Part shown: piece by piece, positions 44,815 to 53,478 of the stretch | Layout of the letters: every line of letters begins with the position of its first letter | Numbering within the stretch: the stretch's first letter is position 1 | Origin: an uncultured Clostridia bacterium | Lineage (GTDB): Bacteria > Bacillota > Clostridia > Christensenellales > Borkfalkiaceae | Length of the DNA: 60,804 nucleotides | NCBI GenBank assembly: GCA_934249215.1 | Contig: CAKQKN010000006.1 | Coordinates: 1 to 60,804, forward strand | Direction: 5' to 3' | Translations under genes and position numbers: made by a program | The notes under the pieces: generated by a model | Seen by the model: only the letters and a program-made list of their open reading frames with translations | Database searches by the model: none | What the model was told of the DNA's origin: nothing

Positions 44815-45681
44815 ATGGAAACAAAAGAAAAAGCATATGCAAAAATAAATCTTGCGCTTGCCGTGGGTGGTAAAAAGGACGGCTTTCACGAGGTGGACGG
44901 GATCGCTGTCACGGTCGATCTTTACGATCAAGTCGTTGTGTCGAAAAGGCGCGACGACCTGGTTAAACTTTACCCCACGGGGCTTCGGGAATACGTTTAC
45001 GATTGCATTCCGCAACGCGACAACGCGTATAAAGCCGCGGTGGCGTTTATGGAAAATTATTCCGTGGGCGGCGTCGATATAAGGATAAGAAAGGCGATTC
45101 CGCTCGGCGGCGGAATGGGCGGTTCTTCTACGGATGCCGCCGCTGTACTTCGGGCGATGGCGAAACTTTACGGAGTGACGGACGATCTTTCTCCGCTTGC
45201 GAACGCGCTTGGAAGCGACACGGCGTACCTTTTGAAAGGCGGTTTTGCCCGTCTTAAGGGGCGGGGCGAAATCATCGAATCTCTTGACGTGAAACGGCGG
45301 CTTCATATCGTCGCCGTGTACTCCGAGCGTGGCGTGAATACGACGAAGTGTTTTGAAAAATTCGACGAGCTCGGCGGCGGAACGGTTGAAAGCGACAACG
45401 TCGATCGGCTGAAAGAGTTTCTTTTGAGTGATTCGACCGATTTTAAGAGCGGTTTGTCTTATTGTAAAAACGACCTGTTCGAAGCCGCGCGGCTTATCGA
45501 GCCGCAAGTCGGACTTGCGTTCGACGAACTCAAAAGTCTGTGTCCGTCGGCGTGTTTTATGACGGGGGCCGGTAGTACGGTCTGTGCGATTTTTTCCGAA
45601 GAGCCTCTTGCGCGGTGGGCTGTCGACAAGATGAAACGCAAGAGGTTTGGCGCCGAATATCTTTATTCGGTCAATCCGTGA
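44815..45681 (+). CDS. ispE: 4-diphosphocytidyl-2-C-methylerythritol kinase
   Basis: GHMP kinase of the MEP pathway, 288 residues. The N-terminal AYAKINLALAVGG contains the conserved lysine, the ATP loop is IPLGGGMGGSSTDAAAVL, and the C-terminal GHMP motif is FMTGAGSTVCAIF. It works three steps after Dxr, which is encoded 12 kb upstream. GGAAG precedes the ATG. Confidence 0.95.
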   Translation: METKEKAYAKINLALAVGGKKDGFHEVDGIAVTVDLYDQVVVSKRRDDLVKLYPTGLREYVYDCIPQRDNAYKAAVAFMENYSVGGVDIRIRKAIPLGGGMGGSSTDAAAVLRAMAKLYGVTDDLSPLANALGSDTAYLLKGGFARLKGRGEIIESLDVKRRLHIVAVYSERGVNTTKCFEKFDELGGGTVESDNVDRLKEFLLSDSTDFKSGLSYCKNDLFEAARLIEPQVGLAFDELKSLCPSACFMTGAGSTVCAIFSEEPLARWAVDKMKRKRFGAEYLYSVNP

Positions 45682-45689
45682 AAACGTAA

Positions 45690-45719
45690 GAAATGCGGGG
45701 CTGTTGTTTCGCATTTTTT
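45690..45719 (+). terminator. ispE terminator
   Basis: AAATGCG/CGCATTT stem followed by Ts, 9 bp after the stop. Confidence 0.7.
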
Positions 45720-45768
45720 ACGTAAAATCGTGTTGGGGCGTTTTTTTTATTAAGTTAGAGGATGAGAG

Positions 45769-45830
45769 AAGTGCGGCGCGATGCGTCCGGATTCCTCGTA
45801 GGTCGGGCAGGATTGGCGTCTCGGGATGAC
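45769..45830 (+). repeat. Family B repeat, diverged
   Basis: First stem GGCGC/GCGTCC-like, second stem ATTCC with GGGAT (one G-T pair). The spacer is altered. Confidence 0.7.
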
Positions 45831-45861
45831 GGAAGAGTGAGATGATTGCTATATAATAAGC

Positions 45862-45925
45862 GATTCTCTCTCGAGTTTTGTCCGAAAACGGACAAAACTC
45901 ACTCTCCAGAAGGAGAAAGCAGAAA
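45862..45925. repeat. Perfect 12-bp hairpin with family A-like end
   Basis: GAGTTTTGTCCG (45873-45884), AAAA, CGGACAAAACTC (45889-45900), followed by CTCCAGAAGGAGAAAGC, which resembles the family A terminus. It may be a relative of family A in which the centre was replaced. The rest of 45682-46097 holds a family B copy, a copy of the ATAATCGACCTATA motif (45999-46014) and the two terminators; I see no gene. Confidence 0.5.
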
Positions 45926-46035
45926 AAAGCGGGAATCTCTCCGACGGAAAGGCCGGAAGAGTTAAAAAAAGTGAAAACTTGAAGTGAACGAAAGTGCGGA
46001 TAATCGACCTATATGGTTATTTTTTAATTAAGATA

Positions 46036-46073
46036 ATAAAAAAACCGGCGCGTTGATAACGTGACGGTTTTTT
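46036..46073 (-). terminator. mnmG terminator
   Basis: AAAAACCG/CGGTTTTT stem with nested CGTT-gat-AACG, followed on the minus strand by a T-run, 25 bp after the mnmG stop. Confidence 0.75.
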
Positions 46074-46097
46074 GCTATGTGAGATTTTGTTGCGGGG

Positions 46098-47957
46098 TTA
46101 TTTTTTCAGCCAGATCATAAGAACGGCTACGTCGGCGGGGTTCACGCCCGAAATGCGCCCGGCTTGCCCTAAGTTCAGAGGTCTTACGGCGTCGAGTTTT
46201 TGCCGCGCTTCCAGTCGTAAGCCCTCGATCGAAAAATAGTCTATATCGTCGGGCAGGCGTTTTTCTTCGAGTTTTGCCGCCTTTTCGATTTCTTTGTTTT
46301 CCTTTTCGAGATAGCCCGCGTATTTGATTTCCGTTTCCGCGCACTCCAAAAGGTCGTTCGGAAATTCGTCGAATACGCCGAATTCTTCCTTGATTTCGTC
46401 GATGGGAATGCCGCGGGATATTAAAGATCTGAACGAAAACGCGTTCTGAGGGCGGTTGCCGCCGTGGCGCAGTATTACGTTTTCAACCTCTTTCGGGGGG
46501 TGCGGTTCGTCGAGTTTGCGGAAAAGTTCGTCCTTTTGGCGGAGTTTTTCGCAGAATATCGCGTAGCGGTTGTCATCGACAAGACCGACTTTTCTTCCGA
46601 TTTCGGTGAGCCGCTGATCGGCGTTGTCCTGACGAAGATAGATCCTGTGTTCGGCGCGGGAAGTCATCATGCGGTAAGGCTCGTTCGTGCCTTTCGTTAC
46701 GAGATCGTCTATCAGAACACCGATATATGCGCGGTCGCGCGTTAAAACGAGCGGTTCTCGTTTGCGCATCGCAAGAGACGCGTTTATCCCCGCGATCAGA
46801 CCTTGCGCGGCGGCTTCTTCATATCCGCTCGTGCCGTTGATCTGCCCTGCGCAGTATAACCCGCGGATTTTCTTGTATTCGAGCGACGGCTTCAGTTGCA
46901 AACTGTCGATGCAGTCGTACTCTATCGCATAAGCATAGCGCACGATTTCGCAGTGTTCGAGCCCCTTTATCGAGTGGTAAATTTCTTCCTGAACATCGTG
47001 CGGAAGGGAAGTCGAAAGACCTTGCGCGTAAATCTCGTCGGTGTCATTGCCTTCCGGTTCGAGGAATATCTGATGCCTGTCTTTGTCGGCGAAGCGCTCG
47101 ACTTTTGTTTCGATCGACGGGCAATATCTCGGGCCCGTTCCCGTGATCACTCCGTTATATAAGGGGGAGCGGTCAAGGTTACTGCGGATTATTTCGTGAG
47201 TTTTTTCGTTCGTGTAAGTGAGGTAGCAAGGCGTTTGTTTTTCGGGAACGCGCGGCGAGAGAAATGAGAACGGGTAGACGTTGGTTTCGCCGTCCTGTCT
47301 GTCGAGCAGCGAAAAATCTATCGTTCGTCCGTCCAGCCTTGCGGGGGTGCCCGTTTTGAATCTGCGGACGGTGAAACCGAGATTTATCAGACTTTCGGTG
47401 AGCGAGTTTGCGGGCGCAAATCCCGCGGGCCCCGCTTTTTGCGACCATTCGCCGGCAAGCACGACGGAATTAAGGTATACGCCCGTGCAGAGAATTACAG
47501 TTTTTGCTTTCAGAATACTGCCAAAAGTGGTTTTTACGCCGCAGACCGCGCCGTTTTCGGTGAGTATTTCGGAAACTTCGCACTGGACAAGGTGAAGATT
47601 TTCCGTTTGCTCGAGAACGCGTTTCATCGTGCGGTGATAAAGGTTCTTGTCAGCTTGCGCGCGGAGCGACTGAACAGCCGCGCCCTTTCCGCGATTGAGC
47701 ATTTTTATCTGCATCATGGTTTCGTCGGCAACGATGCCCATTTCGCCGCCGAGCGCGTCTATCTCGCGAACGATATGACCTTTTGCCGTGCCGCCGATCG
47801 ACGGATTGCATGCCATGAACGCAATATTATCGAGATTGACCGTGGTGAGCGCGACCGAAAAACCCGTCCGCGCAAGAGCAAGAGCCGCTTCGCATCCGGC
47901 ATGCCCCGCGCCGACGACTATCGAGTCGTACTCGCCTTTTATAAAAGAAGTTTTCAT
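46098..47957 (-). CDS. mnmG: tRNA uridine 5-carboxymethylaminomethyl enzyme MnmG (GidA)
   Basis: FAD enzyme of 619 residues that, with MnmE, modifies U34 of tRNAs. The dinucleotide-binding motif is VVGAGHAGCEAALALARTGF (15-34), followed by NPSIGGTAKGHIVREIDALGG (in part) and PCYLTYTNEKTHEII. Its ATG overlaps the dnaA stop by 4 bp, so the two are translationally coupled. No mnmE is in the window. This dnaA-mnmG coupling is not the usual order. Confidence 0.96.
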   Translation of the reverse strand: MKTSFIKGEYDSIVVGAGHAGCEAALALARTGFSVALTTVNLDNIAFMACNPSIGGTAKGHIVREIDALGGEMGIVADETMMQIKMLNRGKGAAVQSLRAQADKNLYHRTMKRVLEQTENLHLVQCEVSEILTENGAVCGVKTTFGSILKAKTVILCTGVYLNSVVLAGEWSQKAGPAGFAPANSLTESLINLGFTVRRFKTGTPARLDGRTIDFSLLDRQDGETNVYPFSFLSPRVPEKQTPCYLTYTNEKTHEIIRSNLDRSPLYNGVITGTGPRYCPSIETKVERFADKDRHQIFLEPEGNDTDEIYAQGLSTSLPHDVQEEIYHSIKGLEHCEIVRYAYAIEYDCIDSLQLKPSLEYKKIRGLYCAGQINGTSGYEEAAAQGLIAGINASLAMRKREPLVLTRDRAYIGVLIDDLVTKGTNEPYRMMTSRAEHRIYLRQDNADQRLTEIGRKVGLVDDNRYAIFCEKLRQKDELFRKLDEPHPPKEVENVILRHGGNRPQNAFSFRSLISRGIPIDEIKEEFGVFDEFPNDLLECAETEIKYAGYLEKENKEIEKAAKLEEKRLPDDIDYFSIEGLRLEARQKLDAVRPLNLGQAGRISGVNPADVAVLMIWLKK

Positions 47958-49294
47958 TTTTTGAGTATGAGATTTTTAAGATCGTTGACTTCTGTCGCGA
48001 CGCGCGGATCGGTGCGGATAAGGTCGGATATTTTGTCGCGCGCGTGGATGACCGTCGTGTGGTCGCGCCCTCCCATTGCTTGCCCGATCGTGACGAGTGG
48101 AACAGACATAAGCTCGGTTATAAGGTAAATGCAAATCTGGCGCGGTTCGACGAGTTCCCTGTTTTTCTTTTTCCCGAGAAGATCGTTCTTCGGAATATTG
48201 TAAAACTGGCAAACCGTGTTTATAATGTTTGTCGTCGTCATGACTTCTTTGTTTTCTTCGGAAACCGCTTGTTTGAGCGCTTCCATCGCGAGCGAAACGG
48301 TGATCGGCTCCTCGTGGAGAAGTGAAGCGAAGATGACTTTGTTCAAAAGCCCCTCGAGTGAGCGGACGTCGTCGCCGCCGTTTTCGGCAAGGTAGGTCGC
48401 GACTTCAGTGCTGAGTATGTATTTGCGCTCTTCTGCTTTGCGCTGAAGTATTGCGATTTTCGTTTCTATATCGGGGGGGAGAACCTGCGCCATAAGACCG
48501 CCCTCGAAACGGGTTTTAAGGCGTTCCGAAAGGGGTTCGATCGCGGCGGGGTGGCAGTCCGCGGAAAGAATTATCTGCTTGTCCTGCGAGTAAAGTTCGT
48601 TGAAAGTGTGGAAAAATTCTTCCTGCGTGGCTTCCTTGTTGGCGAGGAACTGCACGTCGTCGATGATGAGAACGTCCACGTTGCGGTATCTGTTACGGAA
48701 TTCCTGCGCCGCGGATGACGAGCCTTTGCCTTGTCTGATTATGGTAATAAGGTCGTTTGTGAATTTTTCGCACGTGGCGTAAAGTACGACTGCGGCGGGA
48801 TTGCGATCCTTGACAAAGTTCGCGATCGCGTGCATGATGTGCGTTTTGCCGAGCCCTGTGCTGCCGTATATGAAGAGGGGATTATAGTTGCGCCCCGGAT
48901 CTTCCGCGACCGCTTTTGCAGCCGAATATAAAAACTTGTTCGACGAGCCGACGACGAATGAGTCGAAGGTGTATTTCGGGTTGATCTCAGTCGAACATTC
49001 GAGAAGTGCACCGCCGTCGTCGGACGATTTCAGATAGTCGGCGTCGGACGTGCCGACGGTCAGTTTGATTGCGTTCACTCCCGTTTCCGCAAGGTCGAAA
49101 GCCTGAAGTATTTTTTCGAGAAAGCGCGACGATATGGCTTGCGCATACATTTCGGTGGGAACATTAAGCACTATTTTTCTTCCGATAAGATCGGTGGCTT
49201 TGATTCTTTCGATATAGGTTGAGTATGATATCGTACTCATTTTCGTTTTCAATATTTCCAAAGCCTTGTTCCACAATATTTCGTAATTTTCCAT
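47954..49294 (-). CDS. dnaA: Chromosomal replication initiator DnaA
   Basis: 446-residue AAA+ initiator that binds DnaA boxes and opens oriC. N-terminal domain I (1-75), a short linker, Walker A GSTGLGKT (144-151), Walker B VLIIDDVQFLANKE, then the C-terminal box-binding signature MGGRDHTTVIHARDKI. GAGAGGGA precedes the ATG. It lies about 25 kb from the box cluster upstream of dnaN, reads on the minus strand, and is divergent from recF. Confidence 0.97.
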   Translation of the reverse strand: MENYEILWNKALEILKTKMSTISYSTYIERIKATDLIGRKIVLNVPTEMYAQAISSRFLEKILQAFDLAETGVNAIKLTVGTSDADYLKSSDDGGALLECSTEINPKYTFDSFVVGSSNKFLYSAAKAVAEDPGRNYNPLFIYGSTGLGKTHIMHAIANFVKDRNPAAVVLYATCEKFTNDLITIIRQGKGSSSAAQEFRNRYRNVDVLIIDDVQFLANKEATQEEFFHTFNELYSQDKQIILSADCHPAAIEPLSERLKTRFEGGLMAQVLPPDIETKIAILQRKAEERKYILSTEVATYLAENGGDDVRSLEGLLNKVIFASLLHEEPITVSLAMEALKQAVSEENKEVMTTTNIINTVCQFYNIPKNDLLGKKKNRELVEPRQICIYLITELMSVPLVTIGQAMGGRDHTTVIHARDKISDLIRTDPRVATEVNDLKNLILKK

Positions 49295-49686
49295 CTCGTA
49301 TCCCTCTCGAAATTCTCGTTATTCTTTCGTGTGTTTATTGAGCTTTTATTCGCAGATCGTTTATTCGTGCGTTTTATCTTTCGTAATTACGCAAAACGGG
49401 CGGTAAAAACAAAAAGTAAACCGCGCGTTATTGACTTTATCGCGTAAAAATTGTATAATACACAAACAGGCGTGTGTTTAAATGCCCGTGCTCGCTCCGG
49501 TGCCGTGGCGGTTCGCCTTGTTTGCGGTTACCGCGGCGGTTGCTTTTTTTGGCTTCGTCGTTTGTCGCATGGAAGCGAAGTATTACTATTATATAGTAAT
49601 CGCCGCCAAAAAGCAAGGATATAGTGCCGTCGGATTTTATAATTTTTTTCGGTTCGGTGAGTGGCGGGTGTTTCCGAGGAGTTTGA
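49295..49686. other. Divergent dnaA-recF intergenic region
   Basis: Holds a clear plus-strand promoter (49431-49459) and a dyad ATTACTAT-tat-ATAGTAAT at 49582-49600. I see no good DnaA boxes here, unlike most dnaA upstream regions. A 72-codon frame at 49482-49700 lacks a ribosome-binding site and is not called. I could not pick a dnaA promoter with confidence. Confidence 0.55.
49431..49459 (+). promoter_or_regulatory. Sigma-A promoter for recF
   Basis: TTGACT (49431-49436), 17-bp spacer, TATAAT (49454-49459). The leader to recF is about 220 bases and contains the dyad at 49582-49600. Confidence 0.75.
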
Positions 49687-50769
49687 ATGTATATAGGTAA
49701 ATTGATACTTTCCAACTATAGAAATTACGTCAGAGAGAGTTTTGAATTTTCGAAAGGGCTCAACGTCGTGTACGGGAACAACGCGCAGGGAAAAACCAAC
49801 GCCGCGGAAGCGATTTTTTATTTGTGCACCGGTTGGTCGCCGCGGGTAACTCGGGACAGACAGGTGATAAACGACAAAGCGGAATCGGCGCGTATCGAAG
49901 CGGAAGCGTTTTCCGCGCTCGGAAAAGTGCGCGTGTCGATCGATTTTTCTCTTTCCGAAAGCAAAAAAATATGCGTCAACGACGTACCCGTTCAGAAAAC
50001 GGGGGAACTGCTCGGAAACGTGAACTCGGTAATGTTCGATCCGCAACAGTTAAGGCTCGTGCAGGAAACCCCGGAAGATCGGCGCAGATTTATGGACCTT
50101 GCGCTGTCGCAGACGGACAGAAAATATTTTTACGCGCTTCAAAAATATCGCAAGATTTTACAACAGAGAAACGGGCTTTTGAAAGACCCCGATCGCGAAC
50201 TCGCGTTTTCGACTTTGCCGGTGTGGGACGAACAGCTCGCTTCGGTCGCAGCGGAAATCGTTTACGCGCGGAACGCTTTTATAAAGGAACTTAAACCGCT
50301 TTGCGAAAAGACTCACTCGGACATTACGGGGGGCGCGGAAGAACTCGAGATCTTTTCGGAGTCGAAATTAGAGGGCGAAAAGGCGGAAATCAAGGCGGCG
50401 CTCAAAGAAAAATATTTCGAAAACATGGAAAAGGACGCGGAACTCGGATATACGTCCGTGGGCCCGCATCGCGACGACATAAAAATCAAGATAAACGGCT
50501 TCGACGCACGTATTTACGGCTCGCAAGGTCAGCAACGGACGGCGGCGCTGTCGCTTATTATAGGCGAACTCGGCGTGTTTCAAAAGAAGTTCGGGGAGTT
50601 CCCCGTGCTTATTCTCGACGATGCGATGAGCGAACTCGACAGCAAAAGAAAAGAAAGACTGCTGTCGATGCTCGACGGAGTTCAGACGATCGTCACGTGT
50701 ACCGACGCGGAAAACGTTCCGTTTGCCGACAAGATTTTTCATATCGGGAACGGAAGCATTATCGAATGA
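49687..50769 (+). CDS. recF: DNA replication and repair protein RecF
   Basis: SMC-like ATPase of 360 residues that helps load RecA at gaps. Walker A GNNAQGKT (30-37), the ABC-type signature YGSQGQQRTAALSLIIGEL and Walker B VLILDDAMSELD are intact. GAGGAG lies seven bases before the ATG. It normally follows dnaN; here it is 25 kb from dnaN and beside dnaA. gyrB does not follow. Confidence 0.95.
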   Translation: MYIGKLILSNYRNYVRESFEFSKGLNVVYGNNAQGKTNAAEAIFYLCTGWSPRVTRDRQVINDKAESARIEAEAFSALGKVRVSIDFSLSESKKICVNDVPVQKTGELLGNVNSVMFDPQQLRLVQETPEDRRRFMDLALSQTDRKYFYALQKYRKILQQRNGLLKDPDRELAFSTLPVWDEQLASVAAEIVYARNAFIKELKPLCEKTHSDITGGAEELEIFSESKLEGEKAEIKAALKEKYFENMEKDAELGYTSVGPHRDDIKIKINGFDARIYGSQGQQRTAALSLIIGELGVFQKKFGEFPVLILDDAMSELDSKRKERLLSMLDGVQTIVTCTDAENVPFADKIFHIGNGSIIE

Positions 50770-50907
50770 TTTTTACTCGGCGCAGTGACTTCAGCGGTTG
50801 TTTTGCGGCTGTCGATATCGTTTGCGGATTCGATTGCGGGCGCTTGCTGCGCGCGGGTGCGGCGTTGCGCGGAACGAAAGCATTGTCTGCGCGGAATTTA
50901 GAAAAAT

Positions 50908-51618
50908 ATGAGTGACTTTATTCGTGAAATAAGCCTTATCGGAGAAGAAAAATTCAATAAATTAAAGGGCGCGTCGGTTGCCGTTTTCGGGCTCGGCGGC
51001 GTCGGGTCTTTCGTCGTCGAAGCGCTTGCGCGGGCGGGCGTCGGAAAACTCTTAATATGCGATAACGACGTTATAGCCCCACATAACGTAAACAGGCAGC
51101 TTTATGCGTTGACTTCGACGGTCGGTCGGTTTAAGGCGGAAGTCGCCGCCGAAAGAGTGAAAGATATTAACCCCGAAATCGTCGTCGACGCGAGAAAATC
51201 GTATTATGACGCGGAAAGCGCGGGAGAGTTCGATTTTGCGTCGTTTGACTATATCGCCGACTGTATCGATTCGGTTACGTCGAAAATTCTTATCGCGGAA
51301 AACACCGATAAGTGCGGAACGCCCGTCATTTCCTGTATGGGAACGGGGAACAAACTGTTTCAGCGTTTCGAGGTTGCCGATATTTATGAAACCACGGAGT
51401 GCCCGCTCGCGAAAGTTATGAGAAGGGAACTCAAAAAGCGGGGAATAAGCAAGCTTAAAGTCGTTTATTCCAAGGAAAAACCGAGAAAACCGCTCCTCGA
51501 GATCGAGAGCAACAAGCGGCAGACGCCGGCAAGCATCTCGTTTGTTCCGCCGACGGCGGGCTTTATTCTTGCGGGAGAGATAATTCGCGATATCATCGGG
51601 GAAAATGAGGAAAAGTAA
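50908..51618 (+). CDS. tcdA: tRNA threonylcarbamoyladenosine dehydratase TcdA
   Basis: E1-like adenylating enzyme of 236 residues that cyclises t6A37 of tRNA to ct6A. It has VFGLGGVGSFVVEALARAGVG (in part; nucleotide loop), DNDVIAPHNVNRQLYAL, DCIDSVTSK and the closing PTAGFILAGEII typical of TcdA (CsdL/YgdL) rather than ThiF/MoeB. It starts 138 bp after recF. Confidence 0.9.
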   Translation: MSDFIREISLIGEEKFNKLKGASVAVFGLGGVGSFVVEALARAGVGKLLICDNDVIAPHNVNRQLYALTSTVGRFKAEVAAERVKDINPEIVVDARKSYYDAESAGEFDFASFDYIADCIDSVTSKILIAENTDKCGTPVISCMGTGNKLFQRFEVADIYETTECPLAKVMRRELKKRGISKLKVVYSKEKPRKPLLEIESNKRQTPASISFVPPTAGFILAGEIIRDIIGENEEK

Positions 51619-51782
51619 CCGAACGACGGCGAAAATTTTGTCGCCGAAAATCGGTTGTGCCGGATTGGCGCAAAAGTAATCGTTTCAAACGATTATTTAA
51701 GACGGGTGTTTTCGGGTAAAGTTTACTCGGAAACGATACGCTTGTAGAAAAATATATTCGAACGAGGATATACGGAGGGAAT

Positions 51783-52373
51783 ATGGAAAAGAAAGTAACG
51801 GATTTTTCGCCTTATCTGCAAAACGGCGAGAAATTGCTCGCAAAACAGCGGTCGGTCAAGGGGAACGGCGTGTTCGTCGAACTTGCGGTGTGTTTTCTGC
51901 TCTGGCTTTTGTGCGTTGCGGGTGATTGCTTTTTTATCGGGGCGATGACGAAAATCAGAGAAACGACGAAAGTTTCGGAAAGTTATCTGTTCGTGCTTAT
52001 CCCGTGCATTGTCATTCATATCGTGCCGTTTGCCGCATGGATGGTCAATATTTTGAAAAAACTGTCGCCGCTCGACGAGAAATGGTACGCCGTGACCGAC
52101 AGAAGAATAGCGATCGTCGCCGGCGTTAAGCCCGTCAGCGTCACTTTTCTCAATCTTTCGGACGTTACCGCGATCTCGCTCGGGGAAAAGAAAATCGTCG
52201 TGAATTACGGGGAAGAAAAACTCGCTTTAACGGGGCTGAGTGATGCGGATCTTTTATATGACGTGCTTGAAAAAGCGATTTTTCCGGACGATAAGACGGG
52301 GAGCGACGCAGAGCCGAACGAAGTCGAAAACGGTGACGAAAACGAGGTCGGCTCAGAAGAAAAAGACGTTTAG
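51783..52373 (+). CDS. Membrane protein with bacterial PH-like domain
   Basis: 196 residues: two hydrophobic helices (about 30-55 and 67-90), then a beta-rich segment KWYAVTDRRIAIVAG...VSVTFLNLSDVTAISLGE typical of bacterial PH (bPH) domains, and an acidic tail. Function of such proteins is mostly unknown. ACGGAGGGA precedes the ATG. A 17-bp palindrome AATCGTTT-c-AAACGATT lies upstream at 51678-51694. Confidence 0.65.
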   Translation: MEKKVTDFSPYLQNGEKLLAKQRSVKGNGVFVELAVCFLLWLLCVAGDCFFIGAMTKIRETTKVSESYLFVLIPCIVIHIVPFAAWMVNILKKLSPLDEKWYAVTDRRIAIVAGVKPVSVTFLNLSDVTAISLGEKKIVVNYGEEKLALTGLSDADLLYDVLEKAIFPDDKTGSDAEPNEVENGDENEVGSEEKDV

Positions 52374-52391
52374 AGATAACGAGTAAAAGCT

Positions 52392-52686
52392 TAGGGATTC
52401 CAATCATTATCACTAAATATTTTTGCGGGAATAAATCGGTTTTTGCTGTGTTAAACTCCCATCAACGTACGTCGAGTACGATTTCGGTCGTTTGCCTTGC
52501 AAAAACCGAACCGCAAGACGGCGATTTCTTCGCCGCAAAAATGCGTAGCACCGAAAAGAGCGCATTTTTAGATGATTTTCCGCGAGCGTAAGGGATGCTG
52601 TACTGGACGTACTGCGCCCGAGCGGTCACGGAAAAGGGCTAAAAAGTCGCCTTTTCGGTAATTAATGATGACGAATGGAATCCCTA
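52392..52686. mobile_element. Miniature inverted-repeat element, 295 bp
   Basis: Ends are inverted repeats of about 26 bp (GGGATTCCAATCATTATC at left; GGGATTCCATTCGTCATC as the reverse of the right end; 21 of 26 match), each flanked by TA as in Tc1/IS630-type insertions. Inside are nested inverted repeats, such as TCGGTTTTTGC with GCAAAAACCGA, and TTTTCCG...CGGAAAA around GTACTGGACGTAC. There is no coding frame. A solo end lies at 42953-42996. Confidence 0.75.
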
Positions 52687-52697
52687 TATGACAAATT

Positions 52698-52738
52698 AAA
52701 AACGGCGTATAGGTCGATTATCGGCTGTTTCGCCGTTT
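52698..52738. other. Hairpin with CTATAGGTCGATTATCG-type loop before a gene
   Basis: AAACGGCG (52700-52707) and CGCCGTTT (52731-52738) enclose TATAGGTCGATTATCG (52708-52723). The stem ends 12 bp before the start codon at 52751, so it could affect translation, or end transcripts from the other strand. Confidence 0.6.
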
Positions 52739-52750
52739 ATGGAGAGTAAA

Positions 52751-53449
52751 ATGAAAGTTAATACGGAAAAAGAAACCGCTGTGAAAAACGAAACGGAAAC
52801 CTATGAAAGCGCGCCGAGAAATTATTATCCCGACATCGCGTATAATAAATCGAAAAAAGGAAAATTCATCGCTCTTTCGGTTTTGCTTGTCGTGTGTATG
52901 GGGCTTTTTATCGGGGCAATGGCTGTAAAGTCGCAGTGGTGGGGAATATCGCTCGCGGCGGTTTTGCTGCTCTTTGTCGGTATGCTCCTGCCGTCGGTTA
53001 TCAAAGGGTATCCGACAAAACCCGACAAGCCCGAACTCGTCGTTTACGGACATGATGTGACCGCGCGCGACAAGCAACTCCGCACGAACGATATCGACAA
53101 GATCGTCGTGACGGTAGAACTTGCGCCCGTGAGCAAAAACAAGGCGGAAAACCTGGAATTTGTCAAAGAGTTCGCTTCGAAATTTCCCGAAGAGCCGTGC
53201 TTCGGTTCGATGGATATCTATCTCAAAGCGGGACCGAAGGTCAAAAAGGGCGAAACGATTTATCTCACGATGAACGACGTTCTGACCGCGACCGCGGATA
53301 TCGTGAACGCCGGCGTCAAGCATTATGCGATCTTCTTTTCGATGAAAAAGATTTATGAGCCGGCGGCGTTTACGCTCACGAAAAAGGAAAAGAAAACTGC
53401 GAAACTTACCGATGTAAGCGACAAAGAGCGCCGCAGACAGATCATCTGA
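52751..53449 (+). CDS. Two-helix membrane protein, unknown
   Basis: 232 residues: charged N-terminus (about 35), two adjacent membrane helices (FIALSVLLVVCMGLFIGAMA and ISLAAVLLLFVGMLLP), then a soluble domain of about 130 residues with mixed beta-alpha pattern and a basic end. I do not recognise the family. GGAG five to six bases before the ATG at 52751 sets the start, four residues after an upstream ATG at 52739. An MGMT-like gene follows after 29 bp. Confidence 0.65.
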   Translation: MKVNTEKETAVKNETETYESAPRNYYPDIAYNKSKKGKFIALSVLLVVCMGLFIGAMAVKSQWWGISLAAVLLLFVGMLLPSVIKGYPTKPDKPELVVYGHDVTARDKQLRTNDIDKIVVTVELAPVSKNKAENLEFVKEFASKFPEEPCFGSMDIYLKAGPKVKKGETIYLTMNDVLTATADIVNAGVKHYAIFFSMKKIYEPAAFTLTKKEKKTAKLTDVSDKERRRQII

Positions 53450-53478
53450 TTATACTGCGGTCGGTGAGTGATTCCGAA

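Noticed and set aside
49295..49686. Alternative oriC at the dnaA-recF region
   Set aside because: No convincing DnaA boxes or AT-rich unwinding region; the cluster before dnaN is far stronger.
49482..49700. 72-codon frame upstream of recF
   Set aside because: Lacks a ribosome-binding site, is not the S4-domain protein usually found there, and overlaps the recF start. More likely leader sequence.
51678..51694. AATCGTTT-c-AAACGATT palindrome as tcdA terminator
   Set aside because: Stem is AT-rich and lacks a proper T-run, so a terminator call is not supported; possible operator at most.
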